A stretch of DNA of 64,000 nucleotides from Algoriphagus sp. Lineage in GTDB: Bacteria; Bacteroidota; Bacteroidia; Cytophagales; Cyclobacteriaceae. The stretch covers positions 31,143-95,142 of the forward strand of contig NZ_JAMWZB010000021.1 of NCBI RefSeq assembly GCF_024305035.1. Reading direction: 5' to 3'. A program made the translations under genes and the position numbers. The notes under the pieces were generated by a model. It ran no database searches, was not told where the DNA came from, and saw only the letters and a list, made by a program, of their open reading frames with translations. Positions 1 to 8,139 of the stretch are shown here, piece by piece (positions within the stretch are counted from its first letter, which is position 1; every line of letters starts with the position of its first letter).

Positions 1-644
1 TCAAGCATAATTCCAACACCATTTTCTATTCCGAAATCAAACTGGATACCAGCCAAAACCTGGTAATGGAGAATTTACTCAGAGCCCACTACTATGAAGG
101 CTTAAAAATTGCTCATATCGCCAAAAACTTACAAGACAAAAAAGAACCTCTTGAAAACTTATTCAAAAAACAGGATGGATTGACTTTTTCTGAAGTAGAA
201 ATCATTGATGAGCTTCAAGATAAAAATTTAATTACCACCAAATTTAAAACTGTCCTGGATATCAATCCCAACGAAGAATACCTTGCATTTAAACCCTTTA
301 GTTTTTCAAATTACGCCCAAAATCCATTCACTCAAGATTTTAGAGTTTTTCCGATAGATTTTGAATTTGCGTACTCTGAAACGTACTCTGCCAAAATTGA
401 AATCCCTGTGGGCTATGAACTTGATGATTACCCACTGGAAGAACGAATTTCTATTGCGGGCAATCCGGTGATTTTTTCCTATAGTCCTCAAGTCGTCGGA
501 AACAGTCTGATGGTAGTGGCAAAGTTTCAAATCAAAAATCCGCTTATCCACCCCAATTACTACCCTGATCTTAAATATTTTATGGAGTCTGTAGCCTCAA
601 AACTTAGTGCCCCAGTGATTTTTAAGAAAACCGCTAAACCCTAA
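1..644 (+). CDS. C-terminal part of a DUF3857/DUF3858-type (transglutaminase-like) secreted protein, 5' cut by window
   Basis: The frame is open from the window edge (codons from base 3 read K-H-N-S-N-T-I-F...) through the ATG at 66, so the real gene starts upstream and only about 213 C-terminal residues are visible. The visible part has the beta-rich character of the DUF3858 end of DUF3857/transglutaminase-like proteins of Bacteroidetes: a Tyr-Glu-Gly stretch, then alternating strands, then a short helical tail ending KKTAKP. Family assignment rests on overall look and not on a catalytic motif, because the transglutaminase core would lie outside the window. Function unknown; members are usually periplasmic or surface exported. 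Confidence 0.7.
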   Translation, partial: KHNSNTIFYSEIKLDTSQNLVMENLLRAHYYEGLKIAHIAKNLQDKKEPLENLFKKQDGLTFSEVEIIDELQDKNLITTKFKTVLDINPNEEYLAFKPFSFSNYAQNPFTQDFRVFPIDFEFAYSETYSAKIEIPVGYELDDYPLEERISIAGNPVIFSYSPQVVGNSLMVVAKFQIKNPLIHPNYYPDLKYFMESVASKLSAPVIFKKTAKP

Positions 645-741
645 CGCTAATGAGACTAGCAATTGTAAAACAAATCCGATAGAAAAAGAAAGAGGATCTG
701 CTTATCTATTTATCATTTGATAGGTTTACAGAAAAAATTCT

Positions 742-1539
742 ATGCCCCACTACATTCACGGCTACCTCTCCGAAGAGCAGGAGCGATTGCTGAATCAAGC
801 CGGAACCTTGGCATCCTTGATCTATCCCTGGATCGATTTTACACCCGCTAAAAAACTGCTCGAAATCGGATCTGGGGTAGGCGCACAGAGTAAAATTTTA
901 CTGGAGCTTTATCCACAAATTGAACTGACCTGTGTCGAATTGGAAGCAAGCCAAATCCAAAAAGCTCAAGCAAACTTAGCTGGGTTTTCGAATCGGAAAA
1001 TCGACTTTGTTCTCCAAGACGGCCAGCAGCTTAAGCTGGATAAATCCTTTGATTCGATTTTTATCTGTTGGGTTTTAGAACACGTGTCAAAGCCACTTGA
1101 GGTGTTAAATCGGGCTTTTGCTCACTTGGATCCAGGAGGAATCATTTATTTGACTGAAGTTTTCAACTCGAGTTTTCACTTTTTGCCAAGACTCCAAGGA
1201 TTGGCGGATTATTATGAGGCATACAATGACTATCAAACAAAGAATGGTGGAAATCCCGATGTAGGATTACAGCTAGGTAACCTTCTTCAGCAATCGGGAT
1301 TCAAAGAAATAACGCTACATCACGGGGGCTTTCATCTCGACCAGTCACAGCCGGAGTCCCTGGCGAATCTATGTGACTATTGGAAGTCACTTATGAAAAG
1401 TGCAGCCGAAGGAATGATCAAAAGTGGCCTAATTTCGGAATCGGGGATAACTCAGATGGAAAAAGACCTCGACCAACTCAAAACAGAAAAAAATGCGGTA
1501 TTTTTTTACCAATTTGTACAGGCAAAAGCAATCCGATAG
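742..1539 (+). CDS. Class I SAM-dependent methyltransferase
   Basis: A 265-residue Rossmann-fold methyltransferase. Motif I (LEIGSGVGAQ, about residues 40-49) is the SAM-binding glycine loop, followed by an acidic residue at the end of strand 2 (CVELEAS) and the LQDGQQL and ICWVLEHVSKP segments typical of Methyltransf_11/25 proteins. The substrate cannot be read from the sequence; relatives act on small molecules or quinone-like compounds. It ends two bases before the ATG of mtgA, so the two are probably cotranscribed. The start at 742 is the first ATG after a 97-base gap and leaves the expected N-terminal helix. Confidence 0.85.
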   Translation: MPHYIHGYLSEEQERLLNQAGTLASLIYPWIDFTPAKKLLEIGSGVGAQSKILLELYPQIELTCVELEASQIQKAQANLAGFSNRKIDFVLQDGQQLKLDKSFDSIFICWVLEHVSKPLEVLNRAFAHLDPGGIIYLTEVFNSSFHFLPRLQGLADYYEAYNDYQTKNGGNPDVGLQLGNLLQQSGFKEITLHHGGFHLDQSQPESLANLCDYWKSLMKSAAEGMIKSGLISESGITQMEKDLDQLKTEKNAVFFYQFVQAKAIR

Positions 1540-1541
1540 CT

Positions 1542-2237
1542 ATGAAATGGTTTCGACGAATAGGAAAATTCATCCTTAAATTAACCCTTTGGTTTTTTGT
1601 CGTCTCAATAGGTTTAGTACTTATTTACCGCTTTGTGCCGGTTCCTATTACTCCGCTGATGGTGATTCGATTAGCTGAACAAAGTTTTGATCAAGAGAAA
1701 GAAATCAAGCTTCAAAAAGATTGGGTTTCGCTGGATAATATTTCAAAAAATGCTCCACAGGCAGTCTATGCCGCTGAGGATCAAAAATTTTTGGAACATC
1801 ATGGATTTGACCTTGAAGCCATGAAGAAAGCTTGGGAAGGCAACAAGCAAGGAAAAAACATCAAAGGAGCGAGCACCATTACCCAACAGACGGTCAAAAA
1901 TGTATTTCTCTGGCCTAATCGCAGTTACATCCGAAAGGGTTTGGAAGCTTATTTTACTGTTTTGGTCGAACTCATTTGGAGTAAAGAACGAATTATGGAA
2001 GTGTATCTGAATGTTATCGAAATGGGAGAAGGCATTTATGGAATCGAAGCTGCTGCCCAGCATTACTATCAAAAACCAGCCAGCAAGCTCAATCGTCATG
2101 AGTCAGCGATGATTTCGGCGGTTTTACCCAATCCCAGACGTTGGAATCCAAACCGCCCCACCCCTTACATCATCGGACGACAAGCCTGGATTCTTCGTCA
2201 AATGAATAACCTTCACCCACTTGGGTTTGGAACTTAA
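1542..2237 (+). CDS. mtgA: Monofunctional biosynthetic peptidoglycan transglycosylase
   Basis: A 231-residue GT51 glycosyltransferase that polymerises lipid II into glycan strands at the outer face of the inner membrane. An N-terminal membrane anchor (about residues 8-28, rich in F/L/V) is followed by the GT51 motifs: EDQKFLEHHGFD with the catalytic Glu, GASTITQQ, and KERIMEVYLNVIEMG. The reading frame is open further upstream to 1380, but that stretch overlaps the methyltransferase gene; the ATG at 1542, two bases after its stop, gives the normal MtgA length. It lacks a transpeptidase domain. Confidence 0.93.
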   Translation: MKWFRRIGKFILKLTLWFFVVSIGLVLIYRFVPVPITPLMVIRLAEQSFDQEKEIKLQKDWVSLDNISKNAPQAVYAAEDQKFLEHHGFDLEAMKKAWEGNKQGKNIKGASTITQQTVKNVFLWPNRSYIRKGLEAYFTVLVELIWSKERIMEVYLNVIEMGEGIYGIEAAAQHYYQKPASKLNRHESAMISAVLPNPRRWNPNRPTPYIIGRQAWILRQMNNLHPLGFGT

Positions 2238-2665
2238 AATTAAACTTTTCAAAGGCCATTTGCACTTTTCTGAAAAAAGTAGGAGAAATCTGAAACAATT
2301 TTCAAATAGTAGATTCATTATTTCCTGCCCACTCGTCAAACTCAAAATTTTATTTGCTTTTGAGGCAAATTCAAGCTTCAAAATCAATATTACCTAAGCG
2401 TTAACCCGCCATAACCTTGGGATAAAAATCGCTTATTTTTTAACGGATTTGAGGAATAAAAAAAGCAAGATTTTTTTATCCACATTTTCAATAATTTATC
2501 CACATTCCCTAAGAAGTAGGACATAAATACTTGATTTTTAATACTTTGAGCACCAAAATATTTTACTGATTTTGTGGATAATACGGGCTAACTGAATTTT
2601 CTATGGAAAAAACCGATTCGAAACAGTGGATAATTCCAAATTCCAAATTTTATTCTAAAGTAAAC
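2238..2665. other. Convergent intergenic gap with a cluster of DnaA-box-like sites
   Basis: This 428-base AT-rich gap lies between two convergent genes, so it needs no promoter. It carries TTATCCACA at 2476-2484 and 2496-2504 (20 bases apart, same face of the helix), the same site inverted at 2573-2581, and a one-mismatch version (TTATCCACT) inverted at 2625-2633. A weaker TTATCCCAA-like site lies near 2412-2420. Runs of A/T between them could unwind easily. Four sites in about 160 bases is the density of a replication origin or a DnaA-titrating site. Against an origin, the flanking genes point toward the site instead of away from it. Confidence 0.45.
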
Positions 2666-4444
2666 TTAATCCTGCTTTTGTCGGATCAAACGCTTGCGGT
2701 ATGAATTAAAAATTCTAGACTTGGAAACAAAGCCTAAATAGACCCCATCCTCTACCACAGGGAGATTCCACGCACCAGACTTTTCAAACTTATCCATCGC
2801 TAATTGCATATTTTCATTAGAAAATAGAATTTCTGGAGGACTATGCATTAGCGTTTTAACCTGTAGGGTATCCTGTTTATCGGCATCAAACATAATTTCT
2901 CGAATATCATCTAGGGTAAGAATTCCCCGAAGCCTTTTATTCTCATCAACCACAGGAAAAATATTACGCTTTGAAATTTTCACCAAATCGATCAAATCGC
3001 GCAGGTAAGCCTCCGGATGAATCGGTAATAGATCCCGTTCGATCACATGTGAAATATCAATCATTTCCAGTAATTCCTGATCTTTACTTTCGGGCAGTTG
3101 ACGGCCCTTTTCCTTTAGTTGCTGGACATAGATGCTGTCCTTTTGGTAATACGTCGTGGTGATGTATGAAATCGCCGATACAAACATCAAGGGGACAAAA
3201 AGCTCATATCCCCCGGTAATTTCGGCGATCAAAAATATCGCAGATAAGGGTGCGTGTTGAACTCCTGCCATTACCCCACACATGGCAACCAGGGTAAAAT
3301 GAGCTAGAGGAAGGGGAATATGAAAACCAAAGAGGTTTTTACTGTAAGCAAATAAAAACCCAACAATTCCTCCCACGTAAAGCGAAGGAGCAAAAATTCC
3401 ACCCGACCCACCAGCGGCTAAGGTAAGAGCCGACGCAATCGGCTTGAGCAATATGATCAAAGCCAAAAATATTAAAATTAAATACGGGTTTTCGATGGCG
3501 GAGAAAAATGGACTTTTCTCCAATATTTGATTGGCATTTCCTTCAATAAGCAGGTTCAATGTATCGTAGCCCTCCCCATAAATAGGAGGAAAGAAGAACA
3601 GCAAAAAGCCCAAAAACGCCCCTCCATAAAGAATTCGTATCCCTTGGCTTTCCAAGCCTTCCATTACTTTTTCAGTCCGCAGGACTGCTCTACTGAAGTA
3701 GAGTGAAACCACCCCACAAACCATCCCCAAGAGTAAATAATAGGGCATATGAGCCGCTACAAACTGATCCTGCAGATTGAAGTTAAACGTTTCCTCTCCA
3801 CCGATAAGCAGCATGGAGGTCAAAGATCCCATCACCGAGGCAATCAATAGCGGAATGAAACTTCCTGTACTGATTTCCAACAGAATTACTTCGATCGCAA
3901 AAATTACAGCACCAATGGGAGCACCAAAAATTGCCGAAATTGCACCTGCAGCTCCACATCCAATAAGTAAGGTTCTTTTTTTAGCATTGAGGTGAACGAG
4001 TAGCCCCATATTGGAACCGATAGCCGAGCCGGTTACCAGCATGGGGGCTTCCAATCCCACAGATCCACCAAAGCCCACAGTTAAGGCGGAAGTGAAAACC
4101 CGGCTATAGGTTTTCACTCTGGGGATGATGCTTTGCTTTTTAGAAATGGTAAATAATACGTCTGGAATGCCATGCCCTCCCAGGTCTTTAAAAACATATT
4201 TACTCAATAGAAATGCCGCCGTAATCCCTACAATGGGATAAATGATATACATGAAATTGGCATATTCTACGTAAAACCCTTCGGTCAACAGCTGCTGAAT
4301 GAAGTGGACTACTTCCTTTAAGATCACTGCTGCTAAACCAGAAAGCACACCAATTATCCCGCTGAGAATCAAAATAAAGCTTTGATTGCTCATGTGACGG
4401 AGACGCCAAATCAATAGCTTAGTAATAAAGTCCGTTTTAGCCAA
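2666..4444 (-). CDS. ClC-family chloride channel/antiporter with C-terminal CBS pair
   Basis: A 592-residue membrane protein. About 430 residues form the ClC core with the selectivity-filter segments GGHGIPD, GGSVGLEAP (containing the gating glutamate of H+/Cl- antiporters) and GGSGGIFAPS. These are followed by two CBS domains (about residues 445-585, with FPVVDENKRLRGILTLDDI and LPVVEDGVYLGFVS) that in other members bind adenine nucleotides and tune transport. The antiporter-type Glu favours Cl-/H+ exchange over a passive channel, as an inference. It is transcribed behind the M28 peptidase gene, 65 bases downstream of it. A second, CBS-free ClC lies at 39484. Confidence 0.92.
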   Translation of the reverse strand: MAKTDFITKLLIWRLRHMSNQSFILILSGIIGVLSGLAAVILKEVVHFIQQLLTEGFYVEYANFMYIIYPIVGITAAFLLSKYVFKDLGGHGIPDVLFTISKKQSIIPRVKTYSRVFTSALTVGFGGSVGLEAPMLVTGSAIGSNMGLLVHLNAKKRTLLIGCGAAGAISAIFGAPIGAVIFAIEVILLEISTGSFIPLLIASVMGSLTSMLLIGGEETFNFNLQDQFVAAHMPYYLLLGMVCGVVSLYFSRAVLRTEKVMEGLESQGIRILYGGAFLGFLLFFFPPIYGEGYDTLNLLIEGNANQILEKSPFFSAIENPYLILIFLALIILLKPIASALTLAAGGSGGIFAPSLYVGGIVGFLFAYSKNLFGFHIPLPLAHFTLVAMCGVMAGVQHAPLSAIFLIAEITGGYELFVPLMFVSAISYITTTYYQKDSIYVQQLKEKGRQLPESKDQELLEMIDISHVIERDLLPIHPEAYLRDLIDLVKISKRNIFPVVDENKRLRGILTLDDIREIMFDADKQDTLQVKTLMHSPPEILFSNENMQLAMDKFEKSGAWNLPVVEDGVYLGFVSKSRIFNSYRKRLIRQKQD

Positions 4445-4509
4445 AAGTCCTGAAAATAAATGCGAGAATACAAAGTAAAAAAACCTATTGCGGAAAGGAA
4501 AAGAAACAC

Positions 4510-5439
4510 TTATTCTTTTAACAATTCTTCATCTAAGGTCAGCAAACAACCCAGAACCAAGGAAGATGCTGAGACAAAGAACTCCGGATCAATGTTTTTA
4601 TACTCATCACTCGGCTGATGATAATCGGGGTGGTCCTCTACTCCAAAGTAGAGGTGAGGAATTTTTTCTTCAAAAAATGCTGCGTGATCAGAAGACCGCG
4701 TCCAGTCGTCTGCCCCCGTACCGGGGACATCATGTCCAAAGAGCAACTTAGGTGTGGAATTTTTTGCCAAAGGTTCCAAAATTGTTTTCAATTCGGGGTA
4801 ATAATGAGTTCCTGAAACATACAGCTCCCCTTTTTCATTTCTGGAAATCATATCCATATTGAGGTTCAACACCACCTGATCCAGTGAAAAGGGGAAGTCT
4901 CGAACCAATGCCCTTGCTCCCTGCAAACCCAATTCCTCCGCATCAAGGGCGGCAAATATCATCCCATGCTTAGGGGGATTTTTGGAGAAATAATCAGCAA
5001 ACTCCAAAAGTGCGGCAGTCCCAGATGCATTGTCATCGGCCCCATTGTAAATCGAGTCTCCTTGAGAATTTTTACGCCCAATCCCCACATGATCAAAATG
5101 TGCGGTAACCACAATTACCTTTTTACTTTCAGTCCCCGGAATAAAAGCGACCACATTTACTCCTTCATATTTTTTTTGTCCATTGCCCCGACCTTGGAAA
5201 GAAAAAGACTGCAGGAAATCCGAATAATGGGTATCGAGGTTTAACTCCCCAAACCGCTTTGCGATAAACTCTCGAGCCTGCTGATTCCCAGCCTCTCCCG
5301 TTCTTCTTCCAGCTAAATCATCCGAAGACAAAAAAACCATACTTTTGATCAAACTGCGCTCGTTGAGCAGTTGAGCATTGGACTGACTGACTAAAAATAA
5401 ACAGACACTGAGGAGCAGAACTTTACGATAGATGTGCAT
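4510..5439 (-). CDS. M28-family zinc aminopeptidase, secreted
   Basis: A 309-residue exported peptidase. The N-terminus is a signal peptide (KVLLLSVCLFLVSQSNAQ). The zinc site of the M28 family is visible in order: TAHFDHVG (His and the following Asp), NGADDNASG (bridging Asp), DAEELGLQGA (catalytic Glu and Glu ligand), NLNMDM (Asp ligand) and SSDHAAF (His ligand). It should remove N-terminal amino acids from peptides in the periplasm or outside the cell. The ClC gene follows on the same strand; the next gene upstream is divergent, with only about 70 bases for both promoters. Confidence 0.92.
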   Translation of the reverse strand: MHIYRKVLLLSVCLFLVSQSNAQLLNERSLIKSMVFLSSDDLAGRRTGEAGNQQAREFIAKRFGELNLDTHYSDFLQSFSFQGRGNGQKKYEGVNVVAFIPGTESKKVIVVTAHFDHVGIGRKNSQGDSIYNGADDNASGTAALLEFADYFSKNPPKHGMIFAALDAEELGLQGARALVRDFPFSLDQVVLNLNMDMISRNEKGELYVSGTHYYPELKTILEPLAKNSTPKLLFGHDVPGTGADDWTRSSDHAAFFEEKIPHLYFGVEDHPDYHQPSDEYKNIDPEFFVSASSLVLGCLLTLDEELLKE

Positions 5440-5509
5440 GAAGAGACGAAAATTACGTTATTTAACGCTGTGAAAATACAACCTTAAGATTCAACGTATT
5501 GCTTTATTG

Positions 5510-6496
5510 ATGAAATATTTCCTTTGGATCAGTTTTATTCTAGTCGGAATTCCTACACTTGCGCAGGGCAATCTTCCCATTTCATTTTTTGAGGGAAAAT
5601 CAGTAGTCCTGATTTCCACAGACCCAAGTGCCAGACCCGTCATGGACTGGAAAGTAGTAGCGGACTCTGTTCATCAGGCATTGGTAGCTGCAGGAGGAGA
5701 CCCGGTAGCCTATTATGAAATCGAGCAAGTCGCTCTTTCTGAAGAAGTCCAAAGCGCTTATGCCAAAGGGTTTGAGCAACGAATGATCAAAAACATCCTA
5801 TTGGTTACCCGGCAAAAAAACCAATCTAGTATTCATGTAGGGGAGTTTAGCGGTGATGGAAAAATCATTAATTCTACCTCACTTTTTGGAGTGAGCGGTG
5901 CTAACCTCCAAGAGGCTAAGGATTCTTTTGCAGCTCTTGGCCAAAACCAAAGAAGTAAGAACCTCTTGGTCATAGATGTACCCGAATTCCCGGGTGTAGA
6001 ATCCGAGTCCGGAACTGCACCTGAGGAAGCTTCGGGTTTTTTGGCTAGAAATCCATTAAATCTTGATGTTTTTAAACTAGGAATCCCAATAGAAGGGTCA
6101 AGCGCCCAAACTGGTCTTCTGAGCTATTTCAGGTATGATCTTTTCGGAAGGTCTCAAGAGGCTATCCTTGCACAACAAGAAGCCCAAAAAACCCAGATTC
6201 AGGGAATTCTCGATCAAGAGTACCCCTACCAGGTTGCCTGGCTCACGGAAGCAAAATCTGATGAAGAACTGGTCAGAGACCGAACTCAATTTTTATTAGT
6301 GAGAGTGGAAGGAAGGGAGTCAGACCTTAAAAAAAGCATGGGACTGGAATCTAATCCAGAAACCCAAACCCAAACCGTAGTCAAGTATTACATCAAACTC
6401 ATTGTTAGAGATGAGCTGTATATTGGTCCGGTCTGGGATGCAGATCCCGATTGGCGAGTGGCATTGAGAAATTTTTTGCAGAACCTCCAAAAATGA
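5510..6496 (+). CDS. Exported protein of unknown function
   Basis: A 328-residue protein with a clear signal peptide (MKYFLWISFILVGIPTLAQG). I do not recognise a named family. The mature part has an alpha/beta look: an opening strand SVVLISTDPSARP, a helix around MDWKVVADSVHQAL, another strand KNILLVTRQKN, and a C-terminal half ending in DADPDWRVALRNFLQNL. The start is placed at the ATG at 5510; a TTG codon directly before it (5507) is in frame but unnecessary. It is a single gene divergent from the M28 peptidase and followed by a strong hairpin. Confidence 0.75.
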   Translation: MKYFLWISFILVGIPTLAQGNLPISFFEGKSVVLISTDPSARPVMDWKVVADSVHQALVAAGGDPVAYYEIEQVALSEEVQSAYAKGFEQRMIKNILLVTRQKNQSSIHVGEFSGDGKIINSTSLFGVSGANLQEAKDSFAALGQNQRSKNLLVIDVPEFPGVESESGTAPEEASGFLARNPLNLDVFKLGIPIEGSSAQTGLLSYFRYDLFGRSQEAILAQQEAQKTQIQGILDQEYPYQVAWLTEAKSDEELVRDRTQFLLVRVEGRESDLKKSMGLESNPETQTQTVVKYYIKLIVRDELYIGPVWDADPDWRVALRNFLQNLQK

Positions 6497-6523
6497 TAAA
6501 CCTCCCTACAGAAGGGAGGTTTA
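6497..6523 (+). terminator. Hairpin directly after the unknown exported protein gene
   Basis: A perfect 11-bp inverted repeat (TAAACCTCCCT / AGGGAGGTTTA) with a 5-base loop begins at the base after the stop codon. There is no clean T-run after it, so it may terminate poorly or mainly protect the mRNA 3' end. Confidence 0.55.
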
Positions 6524-6696
6524 GTCGCTAATTAAACTTAGGGTGATTATAGCAACTTTTACTGTCTATATAGTACAATTATCTGTATCTAAAATTCTTT
6601 AACTAAAGAGCGGATTTATTTTCAAAAATCCAACTAGTTGCATTTTTTTTTATTAAAATCGGTACTTTTTCAAGATTTTTTGCCAAAACAATTGGC

Positions 6697-7263
6697 TTAA
6701 AAAAGATTTTTATTCAAAAATGGAATCAAAGCCAATACAATCGCCTGTGCATAATAGGATCTGCGATCCAAGGCTCCCTTGGTCAAAATTCCTACCGAGC
6801 CTCCTCTTTGCTTGGAGTTTTCCTGATCAAAAAACTGATCATCCGCATGCCCAAGCTCCATTCCCGAATCAATCAATTCAGCAATTGCTTTAGGAAGGTA
6901 GAAGATGGCGGTTTTAGCCTGACTAGATTTACCTTCCGAATTGATAATATAGATCCAGGCAAAAGCATTCATCCCTAGCTCATCAGTTGCAACTCCTCCT
7001 TCGATTCCCACCCAAAAGTCTCCCTCTGGGAAAATCCGCTGAGCACTGAGGGCACGGTTTTTTGCCCCTAACCGCGTCTCCTCATCGCCCTTGGGCTGTG
7101 CCGAAACATCCGAATAAGAACTCACCCCATTGATATGAAAACCCTTGTTGAAGGCCAGCGTGAACGCATCTTCGGCACTGTAGATTTTTACTGGATTTTT
7201 ACTACCGACAATGACCAGTGGTTTTTCTGTCGGTTGAAAATTTTGTCTTTTTGGTAAATTCAT
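6697..7263 (-). CDS. yjjX: DUF84 / YjjX-type inosine/xanthosine triphosphatase
   Basis: A 188-residue protein with the DUF84 signature: VIVGSKNPVKIYSAEDAF at the N-terminus (substrate loop), GDEETRLGAKNRAL in the middle, and WVGIEGGVATDE. Family members hydrolyse non-canonical (d)ITP/XTP and keep damaged purines out of nucleic acid. It lies just downstream of yebC on the same strand, with a terminator-like hairpin ending at its start codon, so it may be expressed by read-through from yebC or by its own promoter inside yebC. Confidence 0.85.
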   Translation of the reverse strand: MNLPKRQNFQPTEKPLVIVGSKNPVKIYSAEDAFTLAFNKGFHINGVSSYSDVSAQPKGDEETRLGAKNRALSAQRIFPEGDFWVGIEGGVATDELGMNAFAWIYIINSEGKSSQAKTAIFYLPKAIAELIDSGMELGHADDQFFDQENSKQRGGSVGILTKGALDRRSYYAQAIVLALIPFLNKNLF

Positions 7264-7290
7264 AAAAAAAAGCCTAAGCAGTGCCTAGGC
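7263..7290 (-). terminator. Terminator overlapping the yebC stop codon
   Basis: Read on the minus strand this is GCCTAGGC-ACTGC-TTAGGC followed by eight T. The stem includes the yebC stop codon and the T-run ends at the start codon of the yjjX-type gene. It looks like a classical intrinsic terminator that could attenuate transcription into the next gene. Confidence 0.7.
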
Positions 7291-7995
7291 CATATTAGTG
7301 TACACATTATTTACATCATCATCTTCTTCCATTTTCTCGATCATCTTATGGATAACCTCCTCCTGCTCCTCGGTGATTTCGGTAAGGGTGGTAGGAAATC
7401 GTTGAAAATCCGCTGAAATCACTTCTATCCCTTTTTCTTCAAGGGCCTTCTGCATCATCCCAAAGTCTTCAAACTCAGTATAGATGTAGATTTCTCCCTC
7501 ATTCTCATCAATATCGGTTAGTCCAAAATCAATTAATTCCAGCTCCAACTCTTCCAAATCATGAGACTCCAATTTAGTAAAACGGAAAACCGCCTTATGA
7601 TCAAACATAAAACTGACCGAACCCGATGTCCCTAGCGAACCCCCAGCCTTGGTAAAGTAAGACCGCACATTTGCCACAGTACGATTAATATTATCGGTAG
7701 AAGTTTCCACCAATACCGCGATACCGAATGGGCCATAACCTTCGTATACAATTTCCTCGTAGTCTTTCTCGTCCTTATTTGAGGCACGCTTGATTGCTGC
7801 CTCTATCCGATCCTTGGGCATTTGAGCCCCTTTAGCGTTCTGAATGAGTGTTCTCAGCCTTGGATTGGAAGTTGGATCCGGTCCACCTGCTTTTACAGCC
7901 ATCACGATTTCTTTACCGAGTTTGGTAAAGACCTTGGACATTTTGTCCCACCTTTTGAATTTTCGTTCTTTTCTGAATTCAAATGCTCTTCCCAT
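7285..7995 (-). CDS. yebC: YebC/PmpR-family translation/transcription factor
   Basis: A 236-residue TACO1/YebC protein. The conserved start MGRAFEFRK...KRWDKMSKVFTKLGKEI, the NPRLRTLIQNAKGAQMPKDRIEAAIKRA block and the YEGYGPFGIAVLVE segment are diagnostic. The frame is open 25 codons further upstream (to 8070), but the family begins at MGRAF, so the ATG at 7995 was chosen. YebC proteins have been described as regulators and more recently as factors helping ribosomes through proline-rich stretches. It is divergent from the NADH dehydrogenase gene. Confidence 0.93.
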   Translation of the reverse strand: MGRAFEFRKERKFKRWDKMSKVFTKLGKEIVMAVKAGGPDPTSNPRLRTLIQNAKGAQMPKDRIEAAIKRASNKDEKDYEEIVYEGYGPFGIAVLVETSTDNINRTVANVRSYFTKAGGSLGTSGSVSFMFDHKAVFRFTKLESHDLEELELELIDFGLTDIDENEGEIYIYTEFEDFGMMQKALEEKGIEVISADFQRFPTTLTEITEEQEEVIHKMIEKMEEDDDVNNVYTNMA

Positions 7996-8139
7996 GAAAT
8001 TCTTTGATTTTGGCTGGTAAAAATAAGAAATCTTTTGGGAATGAAAGCTTTCGATTTTTTTCACCTTCAAGGCAAAGAATTCACCTCATTCTTTGTCCAA
8101 AGGCCTCTTAAAATCGTAAACGTAGGCAAACCCTTTCCT

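Noticed and set aside
1380..1541. N-terminal extension of MtgA to 1380
   Set aside because: The extension overlaps the methyltransferase coding region in another frame and reads like non-family sequence; the ATG at 1542 begins the anchor helix.
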